Assembly: GCA_963832895.1 (NCBI GenBank) | Contig: CAWHVQ010000024.1 | Location: 186,001-250,000 of the forward strand | DNA from: JAMXLO01 sp963832895 | Lineage (GTDB): Bacteria > Pseudomonadota > Alphaproteobacteria > Acetobacterales > Acetobacteraceae | Direction of reading: 5' to 3' | Length of the DNA stretch: 64,000 nt | Translations under genes and position numbers: made by a program | Notes under the pieces: generated by a model | What the model saw: only the letters and a program-made list of their open reading frames with translations | Told to the model about the DNA's origin: nothing | The model's database searches: none | Shown: piece after piece, positions 8,030-16,908 of the stretch | Numbering within the stretch: position 1 is the stretch's first letter | Layout of the letters: each line of letters starts with the position of its first letter

Positions 8030-8718
8030 TGCCCCAACGCTGCGCGGAACCGGGCGATCCAGGCGCCGATCGCCTCCGGCTGGGTCTTCAGCGCAGTGCG
8101 ATTCACGATCAGTCGCGAGGTGATCGGTGCGATCACCTCGATTTCCACCAAGCCGTTTGCCCGCAATGTCGCACCGGTCTGTACCAGGTCGACAATCAGG
8201 CGCGACAGGCCGAGGCCAGGCGCCAGCTCCATCGCGCCATTCAGATGCACAACGTCGGCGTGCACGCCGCGTGAGGCAAAGTGACGCCGTGCGATATTCG
8301 GATACTTGGTTGCCACCCGCACGCGGGACCAGCGTGACGGATCGTCGCTGCCCGCGGTCTCCGCCGGTTCTGCGACCGACACGCGGCAGACGCCGATGCC
8401 GAGATCCAACGGCGCGTAGATTTCCGGGTAGTCGAACTCCATCAGCACATCGGCGCCGCAGATGCCGAGTTGCGCGGCACCGAATGCCACGAAGGTGGCG
8501 ACGTCGAACGGCCGGACGCGCACCACATCGAGTGCCGCATCGTCGGTCGGGAAGCGCAGGCGCCGGCTTTCCTCATCCGCGTAGTCGGGAGCCGGAGTGA
8601 CGCCGGCGAGAGACAGGAGCTGGCCGCATTCCGACAGGATGCGCCCCTTCGGGAGCGCCATGATGAGGGACGTCGTGACGTCCGGTGCAAGTTCGGAGGC
8701 ACGGTAGGGCGCGGTCAT
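8026..8718 (-). CDS. hisG: ATP phosphoribosyltransferase, short form
   Basis: This 230-residue HisG catalyses the first step of histidine synthesis, joining ATP and PRPP. It begins with the family's LIMALPKGRI motif and has the GICGADVLME segment and the PRPP-loop region (LIVDLVQTGATLRANGL). It lacks the C-terminal ACT-like domain of long HisG. Short forms act with the HisZ regulatory subunit, which is not in this window. It overlaps hisD by four bases. The first 19 residues before MALPKG are variable, so a later start is possible. Confidence 0.95.
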   Translation of the reverse strand: MTAPYRASELAPDVTTSLIMALPKGRILSECGQLLSLAGVTPAPDYADEESRRLRFPTDDAALDVVRVRPFDVATFVAFGAAQLGICGADVLMEFDYPEIYAPLDLGIGVCRVSVAEPAETAGSDDPSRWSRVRVATKYPNIARRHFASRGVHADVVHLNGAMELAPGLGLSRLIVDLVQTGATLRANGLVEIEVIAPITSRLIVNRTALKTQPEAIGAWIARFRAALGQ

Positions 8719-8771
8719 CCACGGGGTTCCCGACGAAGGTAGCGGCCTCTACACCAGGGTGGGTCACAAAT

Positions 8772-8803
8772 GAAGAGGGCCGGGTCTGGCCCCGGCCCTC
8801 TTC
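8772..8803. terminator. Strong hairpin between hisG and the lipoprotein gene
   Basis: A perfect 13-bp stem (GAAGAGGGCCGGG at 8772-8784 with its complement at 8791-8803) surrounds a 6-base loop. On the minus strand it lies just past the stop of the small lipoprotein gene (8828) and before hisG (start 8718). It is most likely the terminator of the lipoprotein gene, although the T run is short. Confidence 0.75.
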
Positions 8804-8827
8804 GATCAATCCGAGTGCGCCAGCCGA

Positions 8828-9001
8828 TCAGGGCGTCCGCACGATGGTCGAGCCGGGCGGCGCCGGTGTGACATAGGTGGCACTCGGTGCCGGTGCCGGC
8901 GTCACGACGGTCGCGGCCGGCTGTGGTGCCGGATGCTCGTGGACGTCGATGCAGCCGGTAAGAGTGAGGAAAACCAGTGGCAGCAGCCAGGAAATTCGCA
9001 T
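8828..9001 (-). CDS. Small proline/alanine-rich lipoprotein
   Basis: This 57-residue protein starts MRISWLLPLVFLTLTGC, a lipoprotein signal peptide with the lipobox cysteine at residue 17. The mature part is rich in Pro, Ala, Thr and Val, with two copies of a VTPAPAP-like repeat. It is probably a small outer-membrane or periplasmic lipoprotein of unknown function. GAAGGG lies about seven bases before the ATG at 9001. It is transcribed alone, divergent from the Na/Pi transporter and ended by the hairpin at 8772-8803. Confidence 0.7.
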   Translation of the reverse strand: MRISWLLPLVFLTLTGCIDVHEHPAPQPAATVVTPAPAPSATYVTPAPPGSTIVRTP

Positions 9002-9175
9002 TGGACGCACCCTTCGATTGGAGAAACGAGACGTACCTGAATGTGCTCCGTTCCGTGGCCGGTCGGTGCCGCTTTTGTGGCAGGTTCTTGGCCAAGCGAT
9101 CACGACCCGGTGGGAGTTGTTGACGACCGGTCACTGATCGCTGATCCATGTCTCGGCTGGACGCGGGACACGACG

Positions 9176-10813
9176 ATGTGGACGCTGCTCGATCTTGCCG
9201 GCTCTGTCGCGCTGCTGCTGTGGGGACTGCACATGGTGCAGACCGGTATTCAGCGCGGTTTCGGCCCCGATCTGCGCCGCGTCCTCGCGACTGCGCTAGG
9301 CAATCGGCTGGCCGCCTTCGCTGCCGGCGTAGGCGTGACTGCGATCCTTCAGAGCAGCACCGCCACAGGCCTGATGGTGGCCGGCTTCGCTGCCGGTGGA
9401 GCGGTCGCACTCGTGCCGGCCCTGGCGGTTATGCTGGGGGCCAACGTCGGCACCACATTGATCGTGCAGGCGCTGTCGTTCGACGTCGCGGAAGTGGCGC
9501 CGGCGCTGATCCTGCTGGGTGTGATCCTGTTCCGCCGCGGCACTGCCGCGAGGACGCGTGATCTTGGCCGCGTGGCGATCGGGCTGGGCCTGATGTTGAT
9601 GGCGCTGCACAGCCTGGTGACGCTGGTGACGCCTTACGAAGACGTGCCCAGTCTGCGCCTCGTGCTGGGTGCGATCACCACCGAGCCTGTGCTGGACGTG
9701 CTGGTGGCGGCCGGGCTGACCTGGGCGGCGCACTCCTCGGTGGCCGTGGTGCTGCTGGTGATGTCGTTCGCCGCCAAGGGCGCGGTGCCTCCCGACGCAG
9801 CCTTCGCCCTGGTGCTCGGCGCCAATCTCGGCACTGCGATCAACCCGGTCCTGGAGGGCGTGTCCGGCGATGACCCGGTCGCGCGGCGATTGCCGATCGG
9901 CAATCTGCTGAACCGACTGGTGGGCTGCGTCGTGGCATTGGTGCTGCTCAACCGCATCGGTCCCTGGCTCGTGCAGATCGAGCCGGACCCGGTACGGGCG
10001 GTGGCGGACTTCCACACCGGCTTCAACATAATCCTGGCCGTCCTGTTCCTTCCCGCTCTGGGGCCGTACGCCCAGATATTGCGGAGGCTGCTCCCGGCAC
10101 GAGTTGTCGCTGACGATCCGTCACGGCCGCGCTACCTGGACCCCACGGCGCTGGAATCGCCACCGATCGCGCTAGGTGCGGCAGCGCGGGAAGCGCTTCG
10201 CATGGCGGACGCTCTCGAGGCGATGCTCGCCCGGGCGGGCGAGGTGCTGGCCAGCACCGACCGTCGCCGGCTTGGCGAGGTCCGGCGGCTGGACGATGTG
10301 CTTGACCGGCTGAATACCGCGATCAAGGGCTACCTGACCGAGCTGGACCCCGAGGACCTGTCCGAGGCGGACCATCGCCGCCTGTCGCAAGTTCTTGTCT
10401 TTGCAACAAATCTGGAAGCGGCGGCCGACGTCGTGGACCGCGATGTCATGGGACACTTGGCCAAGCGCCTGAAGCGGGGTGCCCCACTGGCTGAACCGGA
10501 GCAGGCCGAGACGCGGCGTCTGTTGGAACGGCTGGGCACGACGGTACGCGCCGCTGCGGCGGTATTCATGACCGAAGACCCCCGCGCCGCCCGCCAGCTC
10601 GTGGCCGAAAAGGAGGCTTTCCGCGACCTGGAGGCCACGGCGACACAGGCGCATTTCGCCGGCCTGCGAGGTGGAAAGGGCAGCGCCACGGTGGACCTCG
10701 ACCTGGTGCGGGAGCTGAAGCGGGTGAACGGCCATCTGGTCGCCGCGGCCGCCTATCCCGTGCTGGAGGGCCAGGGCGAATTGCTGGCAAGCCGGCTACG
10801 GTTGGATTCCTGA
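9176..10813 (+). CDS. Na+/phosphate cotransporter-like protein with a PhoU-type domain
   Basis: This 545-residue protein has two inverted Na/Pi-cotransporter repeats. Each carries the substrate-site motif: TAILQSSTATGLM near residue 61 and WAAHSSVAVVLL in the second half, each followed by GANxGT. About eight membrane segments fill residues 5-300. The C-terminal 200 residues are helical and charged and resemble a PhoU domain. Such proteins are thought to move phosphate, often as efflux or leak routes. The ATG at 9176 starts the first membrane span. It stands alone, upstream of nrdA. Confidence 0.85.
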   Translation: MWTLLDLAGSVALLLWGLHMVQTGIQRGFGPDLRRVLATALGNRLAAFAAGVGVTAILQSSTATGLMVAGFAAGGAVALVPALAVMLGANVGTTLIVQALSFDVAEVAPALILLGVILFRRGTAARTRDLGRVAIGLGLMLMALHSLVTLVTPYEDVPSLRLVLGAITTEPVLDVLVAAGLTWAAHSSVAVVLLVMSFAAKGAVPPDAAFALVLGANLGTAINPVLEGVSGDDPVARRLPIGNLLNRLVGCVVALVLLNRIGPWLVQIEPDPVRAVADFHTGFNIILAVLFLPALGPYAQILRRLLPARVVADDPSRPRYLDPTALESPPIALGAAAREALRMADALEAMLARAGEVLASTDRRRLGEVRRLDDVLDRLNTAIKGYLTELDPEDLSEADHRRLSQVLVFATNLEAAADVVDRDVMGHLAKRLKRGAPLAEPEQAETRRLLERLGTTVRAAAAVFMTEDPRAARQLVAEKEAFRDLEATATQAHFAGLRGGKGSATVDLDLVRELKRVNGHLVAAAAYPVLEGQGELLASRLRLDS

Positions 10814-10975
10814 CACCGAGTCCCAATCTGTGGAACACGGGGAGAACGGCGTAGTAGTGCTTTGGCTGGACCACCCGAAGCGGTAGTATCCCAATTGGCG
10901 GTCTATCCGGCAGACTGTGGCGTGGTCGCAACAGACCTCGTGTATGTTGTGTCCCGGTGAGGAGCGACGTCCCAC

Positions 10976-12910
10976 ATGTTGATTGACGGCACAGGTGCGA
11001 GGGGCGGAAACTTGGCATTGGTCCGCCAGGGGGAATCCGAAGTGCTCGATGCAGTGCAGATGCCAGGCCGCTACCAGGTCCATATCGATCGCTCGCGTGA
11101 CGTGTTGCTGACCGATTTCGGTCGAGCCACCCTGTCCGACCGTTACCTGATGCCGGGCGAGGAGTTCCAGGACCTGTTCGCGCGCGTCGCGTCCTATTAC
11201 GGCGACGATGCCGGCCATGCGCAGCGCATCTACGACTACATGTCGAGGCTGTGGTTCATGCCGGCGACCCCGGTGCTGTCGAACGGCGGTACGCAGCGCG
11301 GGCTGCCGATCTCGTGCTTCCTCAACGAGGCGTCCGACAGCCTGGAGGGCATCGTCGGGCTGTGGAACGAGAACGTCTGGCTAGCCTCGAAGGGCGGCGG
11401 CATCGGCTCCTATTGGGGCAATCTGCGTTCGATCGGCGAGAAGGTGGGCGCGGTCGGAAAGACCTCGGGCGTGATCCCGTTCATCCGGGTGATGGACAGT
11501 CTGACCCTGGCGATCTCGCAAGGGTCGCTGCGGCGCGGCTCGGCGGCGGTCTACCTGCCGGTCAGCCATCCGGAGATCGAGGAGTTCGTCGAGATCCGCC
11601 GCCCCACCGGCGGCGATCCGAACCGCAAGGCGCTGAACCTGCACCATGGCATTCTGGTCTCCGACGCGTTCATGCGCGCGGTGGAGGCGGATGAGCAGTG
11701 GCCCCTGCTGTCGCCGAAGGACGAGACGCCGGTGCGGTCGATCTCGGCGCGTGCCCTATGGGTCCGTGTCCTGACGTCGCGGATCGAGACCGGCGAGCCG
11801 TACCTGATCTTCTCCGACCATGTGAACCGCGCGCGGCCCGAACATCACAAGCTGGCCGGGCTGGAGGTGAGGACCTCCAACCTGTGTTCCGAGATCACCC
11901 TGCCCACGGGACGTGACCAGCACGGCATGGAACGCACCGCGGTGTGCTGCCTCTGTTCGCTGAACCTGGAGAGCTGGTTCGAGTGGCAGGACCATCCGAC
12001 GTTCATCGAGGACATCATGCGGTTCCTCGACAATGTGCTGCAGGACTTCATCGACCGCGCGCCGCCGGGAATGGAGAAGGCGCGCTATTCGGCGATGCGC
12101 GAGCGGAGCGTGGGCCTGGGCGTGATGGGCTTCCACTCGTTCCTGCAGTCGCAGAACGTGCCGTGGGAGAGCGTGATCGCCAAGGTGTGGAACAAGCGAA
12201 TGTTCAAGCACATTCGCGAGCAGGCAGACCTCGCCTCGCACGTTCTGGCCGAGGAGCGCGGGCCGTGCCCGGACGCCGCCGAGTACGGCATTATGGAGCG
12301 GTTCTCGCATAAGATGTCGATAGCGCCGACCGCGTCGATTTCCATCATCGCGGGGAATTCGTCGCCGGGGATCGAGCCGATCGCCGCCAATGTGTTCCTG
12401 CAGAAGACGCTGTCTGGAAGCTGGACGGTGCGCAACCGGCATCTGCAGGCGCTGCTGGCGGCCAAGGGGATGGATACCGACGCGATATGGTCATCGATTA
12501 CGCTGCGGGCGGGGAGCGTGCAGCATCTGGATTTCCTGACCGAGCAGGAGAAGGCGGTATACAAGACCGCGTTCGAGCTGGATCAGCGCTGGATCATCGA
12601 GCACGCGGCTGATCGTGCGCCGTTCATCTGCCAGAGCCAGTCGGTGAATGTTTTTCTGCCGGCGAATGTGCACAAGCGGGACCTGCACCAAATTCATTTC
12701 ATGGCGTGGAAGCGGGGGGTCAAGTCGCTTTACTACTGCCGGAGCCTGTCGATCCAGCGGGCCGACAATGTGAGTGAAGCGGCAGTCCGGCCCGCCGAGT
12801 TTACCGGCGTGGCTGCGGTGGTGCCGGCGAATGATGGGCAGGCGCCGCTGCCGCTGGTTGCGGCCTCAGCGGGCGCGACGGATTACGAGGAGTGCCTGGC
12901 TTGCCAGTGA
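10976..12910 (+). CDS. nrdA: Ribonucleoside-diphosphate reductase alpha subunit, class I, short form
   Basis: This 644-residue protein is the catalytic subunit of an aerobic ribonucleotide reductase. Landmarks are SNGGTQRGLPISCFLN (first redox cysteine), NLCSEI (catalytic Asn-Cys-Glu), CCLCSLNL (second redox cysteine), PTASISIIAGNSSPG, the YYCRS tyrosine pair, and the C-terminal CLAC thiol pair that re-reduces the active site. The N-terminal ATP cone of E. coli NrdA is not evident. No beta-subunit gene (nrdB) lies next to it or anywhere in the window, which is unusual. GGTGAGGAG precedes the ATG. Confidence 0.93.
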   Translation: MLIDGTGARGGNLALVRQGESEVLDAVQMPGRYQVHIDRSRDVLLTDFGRATLSDRYLMPGEEFQDLFARVASYYGDDAGHAQRIYDYMSRLWFMPATPVLSNGGTQRGLPISCFLNEASDSLEGIVGLWNENVWLASKGGGIGSYWGNLRSIGEKVGAVGKTSGVIPFIRVMDSLTLAISQGSLRRGSAAVYLPVSHPEIEEFVEIRRPTGGDPNRKALNLHHGILVSDAFMRAVEADEQWPLLSPKDETPVRSISARALWVRVLTSRIETGEPYLIFSDHVNRARPEHHKLAGLEVRTSNLCSEITLPTGRDQHGMERTAVCCLCSLNLESWFEWQDHPTFIEDIMRFLDNVLQDFIDRAPPGMEKARYSAMRERSVGLGVMGFHSFLQSQNVPWESVIAKVWNKRMFKHIREQADLASHVLAEERGPCPDAAEYGIMERFSHKMSIAPTASISIIAGNSSPGIEPIAANVFLQKTLSGSWTVRNRHLQALLAAKGMDTDAIWSSITLRAGSVQHLDFLTEQEKAVYKTAFELDQRWIIEHAADRAPFICQSQSVNVFLPANVHKRDLHQIHFMAWKRGVKSLYYCRSLSIQRADNVSEAAVRPAEFTGVAAVVPANDGQAPLPLVAASAGATDYEECLACQ

Positions 12911-13075
12911 TGAGAATGACTACCCGCGGAGGGCGCCAGTGTTTGAGCGGCCTATATTAGATCGACCTGCGGCGATTGAAGAAAAGATAACGGTCAGAGA
13001 AGGCGAGGCGCCAAAGTTCCAAGCCGAATCGCAGTCTCGGTTTGCCTGCCGGACTTCGCCCGCGGAGGAAGCACC

Positions 13076-13336
13076 ATGCGTCGCCTGATCTGGCTGGCTC
13101 TGGTTTCGTCGCTCGCAGGTTGCGGAGGCGACAAGCCAGTAACGACTCTCTCTGTCACCTGCAGCGGAGGCACGCAATTGGTCGGTGCCGCCTCGATCGA
13201 TGTGCTTGGAGATCTTGCCAACGGCCTTCCGACGATGAATTTCCCTGACCCTGCGAACCCGGGCAAGACCGGAACCATCTCGGTTCAGCCTCACGATCAC
13301 TGCAAGGTCACTCCGGGCAACCCTTCCAGCGGGTAG
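13076..13336 (+). CDS. Small hypothetical lipoprotein
   Basis: This 86-residue protein has a short lipoprotein signal peptide (MRRLIWLALVSSLAGC; lipobox cysteine at residue 16). The mature domain has two more cysteines, in VTCSGG and DHCKV, which could form a disulfide. No family is recognised. A GAGGAA ribosome binding site lies six bases before the ATG. It follows nrdA by 165 bases on the same strand, but no functional link is apparent. Confidence 0.6.
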   Translation: MRRLIWLALVSSLAGCGGDKPVTTLSVTCSGGTQLVGAASIDVLGDLANGLPTMNFPDPANPGKTGTISVQPHDHCKVTPGNPSSG

Positions 13337-13488
13337 GATGCGCCCCTCCCCTCGTGCGATCTAGATCGTTACAGAACCAACGGCCAATTGCTGGAATTCG
13401 CAACAACTGCGAGCATCCGGCTTTCCCCACTTGGGGGGCGTGCCTGAGCATTCGTGTGCCTGGGTGCGCCCCGCTCTTTTCGCGGCGG

Positions 13489-13809
13489 TCAGATCAGGAC
13501 GGGCCGGATGGAATTGAGCGCGTCGCGCAGCGTGTCGAACTGTTCCACGCTCGCCGGGGTGCCGATTGTCGTTACGATCCAGGTGATTGTACCCGATGGC
13601 GCATGCACGATGTGAGATGGCCGGTCGACCGGACCGGCAACAATCACGACCCGCCGATGCAGCCGAGGGTCGTCAGAACGCCGCTCGCAAACATAAGCCT
13701 TCAAGATGTCACCCGCGCTCGCCAGCCACTCGACCACGAGCGCGGACTCGTCCGGGCTGAGGGGACGAGGCGGAAACGCAAGCAGAATCTCTGCGGAACA
13801 TTTGGCCAT
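13489..13809 (-). CDS. Hypothetical protein
   Basis: This 106-residue protein has no membrane segment or signal peptide. It starts MAKCSAEILLAFPPRPLS and ends in DALNSIRPVLI. Its mixed hydrophobic and charged pattern suggests a small soluble alpha/beta domain. No family is recognised. The flanking 13337-13488 stretch holds nothing I can identify. It lies upstream of, and is read in the same direction as, the aldo/keto reductase gene, separated by genes' intergenic space only on the left. Confidence 0.45.
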   Translation of the reverse strand: MAKCSAEILLAFPPRPLSPDESALVVEWLASAGDILKAYVCERRSDDPRLHRRVVIVAGPVDRPSHIVHAPSGTITWIVTTIGTPASVEQFDTLRDALNSIRPVLI

Positions 13810-13883
13810 CGCCGGGAGTGTACAGGCCGGTTCACTTCAGGCTGGTTGCGTTTGCGAAGTTCAGAGCCCGTTCGGATCGCTGG

Positions 13884-14879
13884 CTAGCGGTCCGCATCGA
13901 CCGCTCGCCAACCGCGCGTCACTTCGTCGAGCCTCGCCATGAGGTCGGGCGACAGGACACCCTTCTGCGCCGCCTGCAGGCTGTCGGCCAGTTGCTCGGG
14001 ACGGCTCGCACCGATGATCGGTGCCGTGACCGCCGGATTGGACAAGACCCAAGCCACCGCCAGCGTCGCCATGCTCATACCCACCTCCTGCGCCACCGCA
14101 CGCAGGGTTTCGATCGTGGCGAATTCCTGCTCGTGCCAGTATCGCGCCTGATATCTGGTGCCGGCGTTGCGCAGCGAGAACCGTGTGCCCTCGGGTGGCG
14201 GCGCGGTCCGGTCGTGCTTGCCGCTGAGCAGCCCACCGGCGAGCGGATTGTAGGGGATCACCGCAATCCGCTCTTCCTCGCACAACGGCAGCAAATCGCG
14301 CTCGAATGCGCGGAACAACAGATTGTAGCGTGGCTGCACGCTGTCGATGCGGCACAGGTTCCTGAACTCGCCGCGACCCAGGCCACGCGCGACACGCCAG
14401 GCAGGCCAGTTGGAGACGCCGACGTAACGCGCCTTGCCCTGCCGCACCACCATGTCGAGCGCTTCCAGGGTCTCGTCGAGCGACGTGCCCGCGTCGTATC
14501 GATGCAGTTGATAGAGATCGATGTAGTCGGTGCCGAGCCGCCGCAGGGACGCATCGATCGCGTCGAGAATATGCTTGCGCGATGTCCCCTGGTCCCACGC
14601 TTGCGCGCCCACCTGTCCGGCGCATTTAGTGGCAAGAATGAATCGCTGGCGTTTGCCCTTCAGCCAGGCGCCGACAATCTCCTCGGTACGGCCCGCGGTG
14701 GTGCGACCACCGCCGAGAGGATACACATCGGCGGTGTCGAGGAAATCGATGCCACCCTCGGCCGCAGCATCGAGGATCGCGTGACTGCGCGCTTCGTCAC
14801 ATTGGCCGCCGAAGGTCATGGTGCCGAGACAGAGCCGCGACACGCTCAAGCCGGTTCGGCCGAATTTCGTGCGGTGCAT
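13884..14879 (-). CDS. Aldo/keto reductase
   Basis: This 331-residue NADPH-dependent oxidoreductase has the family's (beta/alpha)8 layout. The catalytic residues are visible: Asp and Tyr in DTADVYP (about residues 48-54), Lys in ILATKCAG and His in LYQLHRYD. The cofactor-binding end has SNPAVTAPIIGASRPEQL. It would reduce aldehydes or ketones; the subfamily resembles YajO/general stress protein 69, but the substrate is unknown. It is divergent from the molybdopterin-oxidoreductase-like gene at 15067, with about 190 bases between that contain a ModE box. Confidence 0.92.
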   Translation of the reverse strand: MHRTKFGRTGLSVSRLCLGTMTFGGQCDEARSHAILDAAAEGGIDFLDTADVYPLGGGRTTAGRTEEIVGAWLKGKRQRFILATKCAGQVGAQAWDQGTSRKHILDAIDASLRRLGTDYIDLYQLHRYDAGTSLDETLEALDMVVRQGKARYVGVSNWPAWRVARGLGRGEFRNLCRIDSVQPRYNLLFRAFERDLLPLCEEERIAVIPYNPLAGGLLSGKHDRTAPPPEGTRFSLRNAGTRYQARYWHEQEFATIETLRAVAQEVGMSMATLAVAWVLSNPAVTAPIIGASRPEQLADSLQAAQKGVLSPDLMARLDEVTRGWRAVDADR

Positions 14880-15021
14880 CCCATGCTACTCCCGACATGC
14901 GTTATTCAACAACTGACACAGCGAGGATGATTGCATCGCTGGACCATGATCGCTCGCGTCACGGTCATGTTATCCGTTCTCTCGCACAAGAAGATCGCAA
15001 CAGCATTGTGTGGCCGCTTCA

Positions 15022-15049
15022 TTCGCTATACCCAATTGTATATATCGCG
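15022..15049. promoter_or_regulatory. Putative ModE-binding site
   Basis: The sequence TTCGCTATACC-CAATTG-TATATATCGCG matches the E. coli ModE consensus ATCGCTATATA-N6-TATATAACGAT. Eight of 11 bases match in each half and the six-base spacer is exact. It ends 17 bases before the ATG of the molybdopterin-oxidoreductase-like gene (15067). A bound ModE there would block that gene's promoter or ribosome access when molybdate is plentiful. The modE gene is 2 kb away. Confidence 0.7.
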
Positions 15050-15066
15050 TTGGTAAAGGGGAAACA

Positions 15067-16074
15067 ATGGGCCACCAGGCAGCCAAGGAGGATTTCCTCC
15101 AGCAGCTCTATGCGACAGAGGAAACACTCGGCGGCCTCTTCGGACATTTCGGATTCTCATTCTCACCTGTGCTGCTATCGGGCGATGTATCCGATCCGGG
15201 CATCTACAACTTGCCGGTCCTGGCGCCGATAACGACGCAGGAAGCGACCTATACCGCGGCTGGCGCGTCGGTTACCGATACCTATACCGGCATCAAGCTA
15301 TGGGACCTGTTGAGTGATGCAGGTGGCGCGACAGTAACCAGCGCCAAGAACGATATCCTCAGCAAGTATGTCGTGGCCACAGGATCCGACGGCTACAAGG
15401 CCGTGTTTTCGCTCGGCGAGATCGATCCGAGCTTCGGCGCCCAACCGATCATGGTTGCCTACGCTGACACCGGCGGCCAATTGGGTCCTCAAGGCAGTGA
15501 CGGCCTGGCACGCATGGTTGTGCCCGGTGATCAGGCGGGCGGGCGATATGTCTCCGATCTGGTCAAGCTCGATGTGCGAAGCCTGCCGGAACCTGGCCCC
15601 TCTGCGCCAGGCGGGATCTCGGATCAACTCGCGCTCTCTGGCGATATTGCTGACCCATCCATTGTCACACCGGCGACACTGTCTGCCCTCCATCAGTCAA
15701 CGACGGAAACCGCGACCTATACTTCCGGCGCCGGAAAAGTGACCGATACCTACACGGGAGTTTCGCTGTGGAGCCTGATCCAGGACGCGGGACTTCTGAC
15801 CGACCCGTCGATCAAGAACGATCTGTTGCGCTTCGGGGTGGTCGCCACCGGCAGTGACGGTTACCGCGCCTTCATCTCGCTAGGCGAGATCGATCCGGCG
15901 TTCGGCAATCAACCCGATCTCGTCGCTTATGCCGATACCGGAGGCCAGCTTGGCCCGGGTGGTCAGGACGGTGCTTTGCGACTGATCGTCCCAGGCGATC
16001 AGGCCGGTGGTCGCTATGTCTCAAATCTCACCAGCCTCCAGGTCATCGATGCGGCGGGCGGACACATGAGCTGA
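15067..16074 (+). CDS. Tandem molybdopterin-oxidoreductase-like domain protein
   Basis: This 335-residue protein holds two copies of a roughly 140-residue domain, at about residues 35-170 and 185-330. Each copy has a GDV/IxDP start, a TDTYTGxxLW segment, VVATGSDGY, a SLGEIDP segment and a PGDQAGGRYVSxL ending. This is a short version of the sulfite-oxidase-type molybdopterin-binding fold, common beside alphaproteobacterial molybdate genes. The usual cofactor-ligating cysteine is not evident, so it may bind molybdate or pterin rather than catalyse. No signal peptide is clear. The ATG at 15067 follows AAAGGGG and a ModE box. Confidence 0.75.
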   Translation: MGHQAAKEDFLQQLYATEETLGGLFGHFGFSFSPVLLSGDVSDPGIYNLPVLAPITTQEATYTAAGASVTDTYTGIKLWDLLSDAGGATVTSAKNDILSKYVVATGSDGYKAVFSLGEIDPSFGAQPIMVAYADTGGQLGPQGSDGLARMVVPGDQAGGRYVSDLVKLDVRSLPEPGPSAPGGISDQLALSGDIADPSIVTPATLSALHQSTTETATYTSGAGKVTDTYTGVSLWSLIQDAGLLTDPSIKNDLLRFGVVATGSDGYRAFISLGEIDPAFGNQPDLVAYADTGGQLGPGGQDGALRLIVPGDQAGGRYVSNLTSLQVIDAAGGHMS

Positions 16075-16086
16075 TCGACATCACCA

Positions 16087-16557
16087 CTATCCGTGCGTGG
16101 CGGTACGTTCGGGCTTGAGGTCGATCAGTGGCGTGCCGTCCAGACAATCGAGCCCGCGGACCTGCACAGTGGTTCCTTGGATCGCCACGAGTTCAACCAT
16201 GGAGGACGCAATCGGGTTTGGCCGCACCGGCGAGCGCAAGGCAAAGGTCCCGGTCGTTTCTCGCGTACGAAATGGCGTCTGCAGTACCAGATCGCGCCGC
16301 GCGTGATGCATCCAGTACAGCACCTGAATGCGTCTGTGCCGCGCGATATCGGTGAGCGCCTCGCGCCAACGCTCATCCACCACGATCGAGCAGATCGGCC
16401 CATCGGCGCTACCCCGTTTGGGACACTCGCTGCGCCTGTGCCACGGTGTGTGGATCGTGCCGATGAAATACACGCCGGCATCGGTCACTGCCGGCAGTTG
16501 TATCGCCACTTCGCCGGGACGCAGTTCGCTGGCTGTCTCGCTCGCATCGTCGTTCAT
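16087..16557 (-). CDS. trmO: TrmO-type tRNA (t6A37) methyltransferase, TsaA domain
   Basis: This 156-residue protein has the TrmO/TsaA beta-barrel signatures: VYFIGTIHTPW at the start, VLYWMHHARRD in the middle, and a central LRSPVRPNPIASSMVEL block followed by the VRGLDCLDGTPLIDLKP ending. Family members methylate the threonylcarbamoyl-adenosine at position 37 of certain tRNAs, using S-adenosylmethionine. It is shorter than E. coli TrmO (235 residues) because the C-terminal extension is absent. Its place beside molybdate genes is common in related genomes but unexplained. It is convergent with the gene before it. Confidence 0.8.
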   Translation of the reverse strand: MNDDASETASELRPGEVAIQLPAVTDAGVYFIGTIHTPWHRRSECPKRGSADGPICSIVVDERWREALTDIARHRRIQVLYWMHHARRDLVLQTPFRTRETTGTFALRSPVRPNPIASSMVELVAIQGTTVQVRGLDCLDGTPLIDLKPERTATHG

Positions 16558-16675
16558 GAGCGCACCTTGCGGGGAAGGACGACCCGAAGTCCAGGCGAGA
16601 CCGCGTTACGCCAAGTCACTGATCGCCGCGTTGAGGCGGCCGGACGGGGCTGGCCTCGCTGGCGCAGCGGACTGG

Positions 16676-16882
16676 TCAGACGCCAACCATCACGCTAAAC
16701 GCCTTGATCACCGCGGTGGCCTTCATGCCCGGCTTCAGCCCAAGCTCCTCGGATGCCTCATTCGTGATCGACGCGGTGATCATCACCGACGGCGCCACTT
16801 CGATGGTTACGTGGGTGGTGGTCGCGCCGGGCTTCACGGTCTTGATCGTGCCGGCAAGCTGGTTGCGTGCGGATAGCTTCAT
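16676..16882 (-). CDS. Molbindin, single TOBE domain (Mop)
   Basis: This 68-residue protein is one complete Mop/TOBE domain: KLSARNQLAGTIKTV at the start, the SVMITASIT strand, and the LGLKPGMKATAVIKAFSVMVG end. Such proteins assemble as hexamers and store or sense molybdate or tungstate. It lies 26 bases downstream of the separate ModE DNA-binding domain gene, so the two are probably one transcript. Together they correspond to the two halves of a full ModE. Nothing is recognisable in the 118 bases between it and trmO. Confidence 0.92.
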   Translation of the reverse strand: MKLSARNQLAGTIKTVKPGATTTHVTIEVAPSVMITASITNEASEELGLKPGMKATAVIKAFSVMVGV

Positions 16883-16908
16883 GAGGCGAGCTCCTTGGGG
16901 TTGAGCGC

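Noticed and set aside
10940..10955. A possible NrdR box before nrdA (TGTATGTTGTGT)
   Set aside because: Only one half resembles the consensus, and no second box lies at the right phase.
13818..14930. A 370-codon plus-strand frame opposite the aldo/keto reductase
   Set aside because: It is antisense to a well-supported gene and has no recognisable features.
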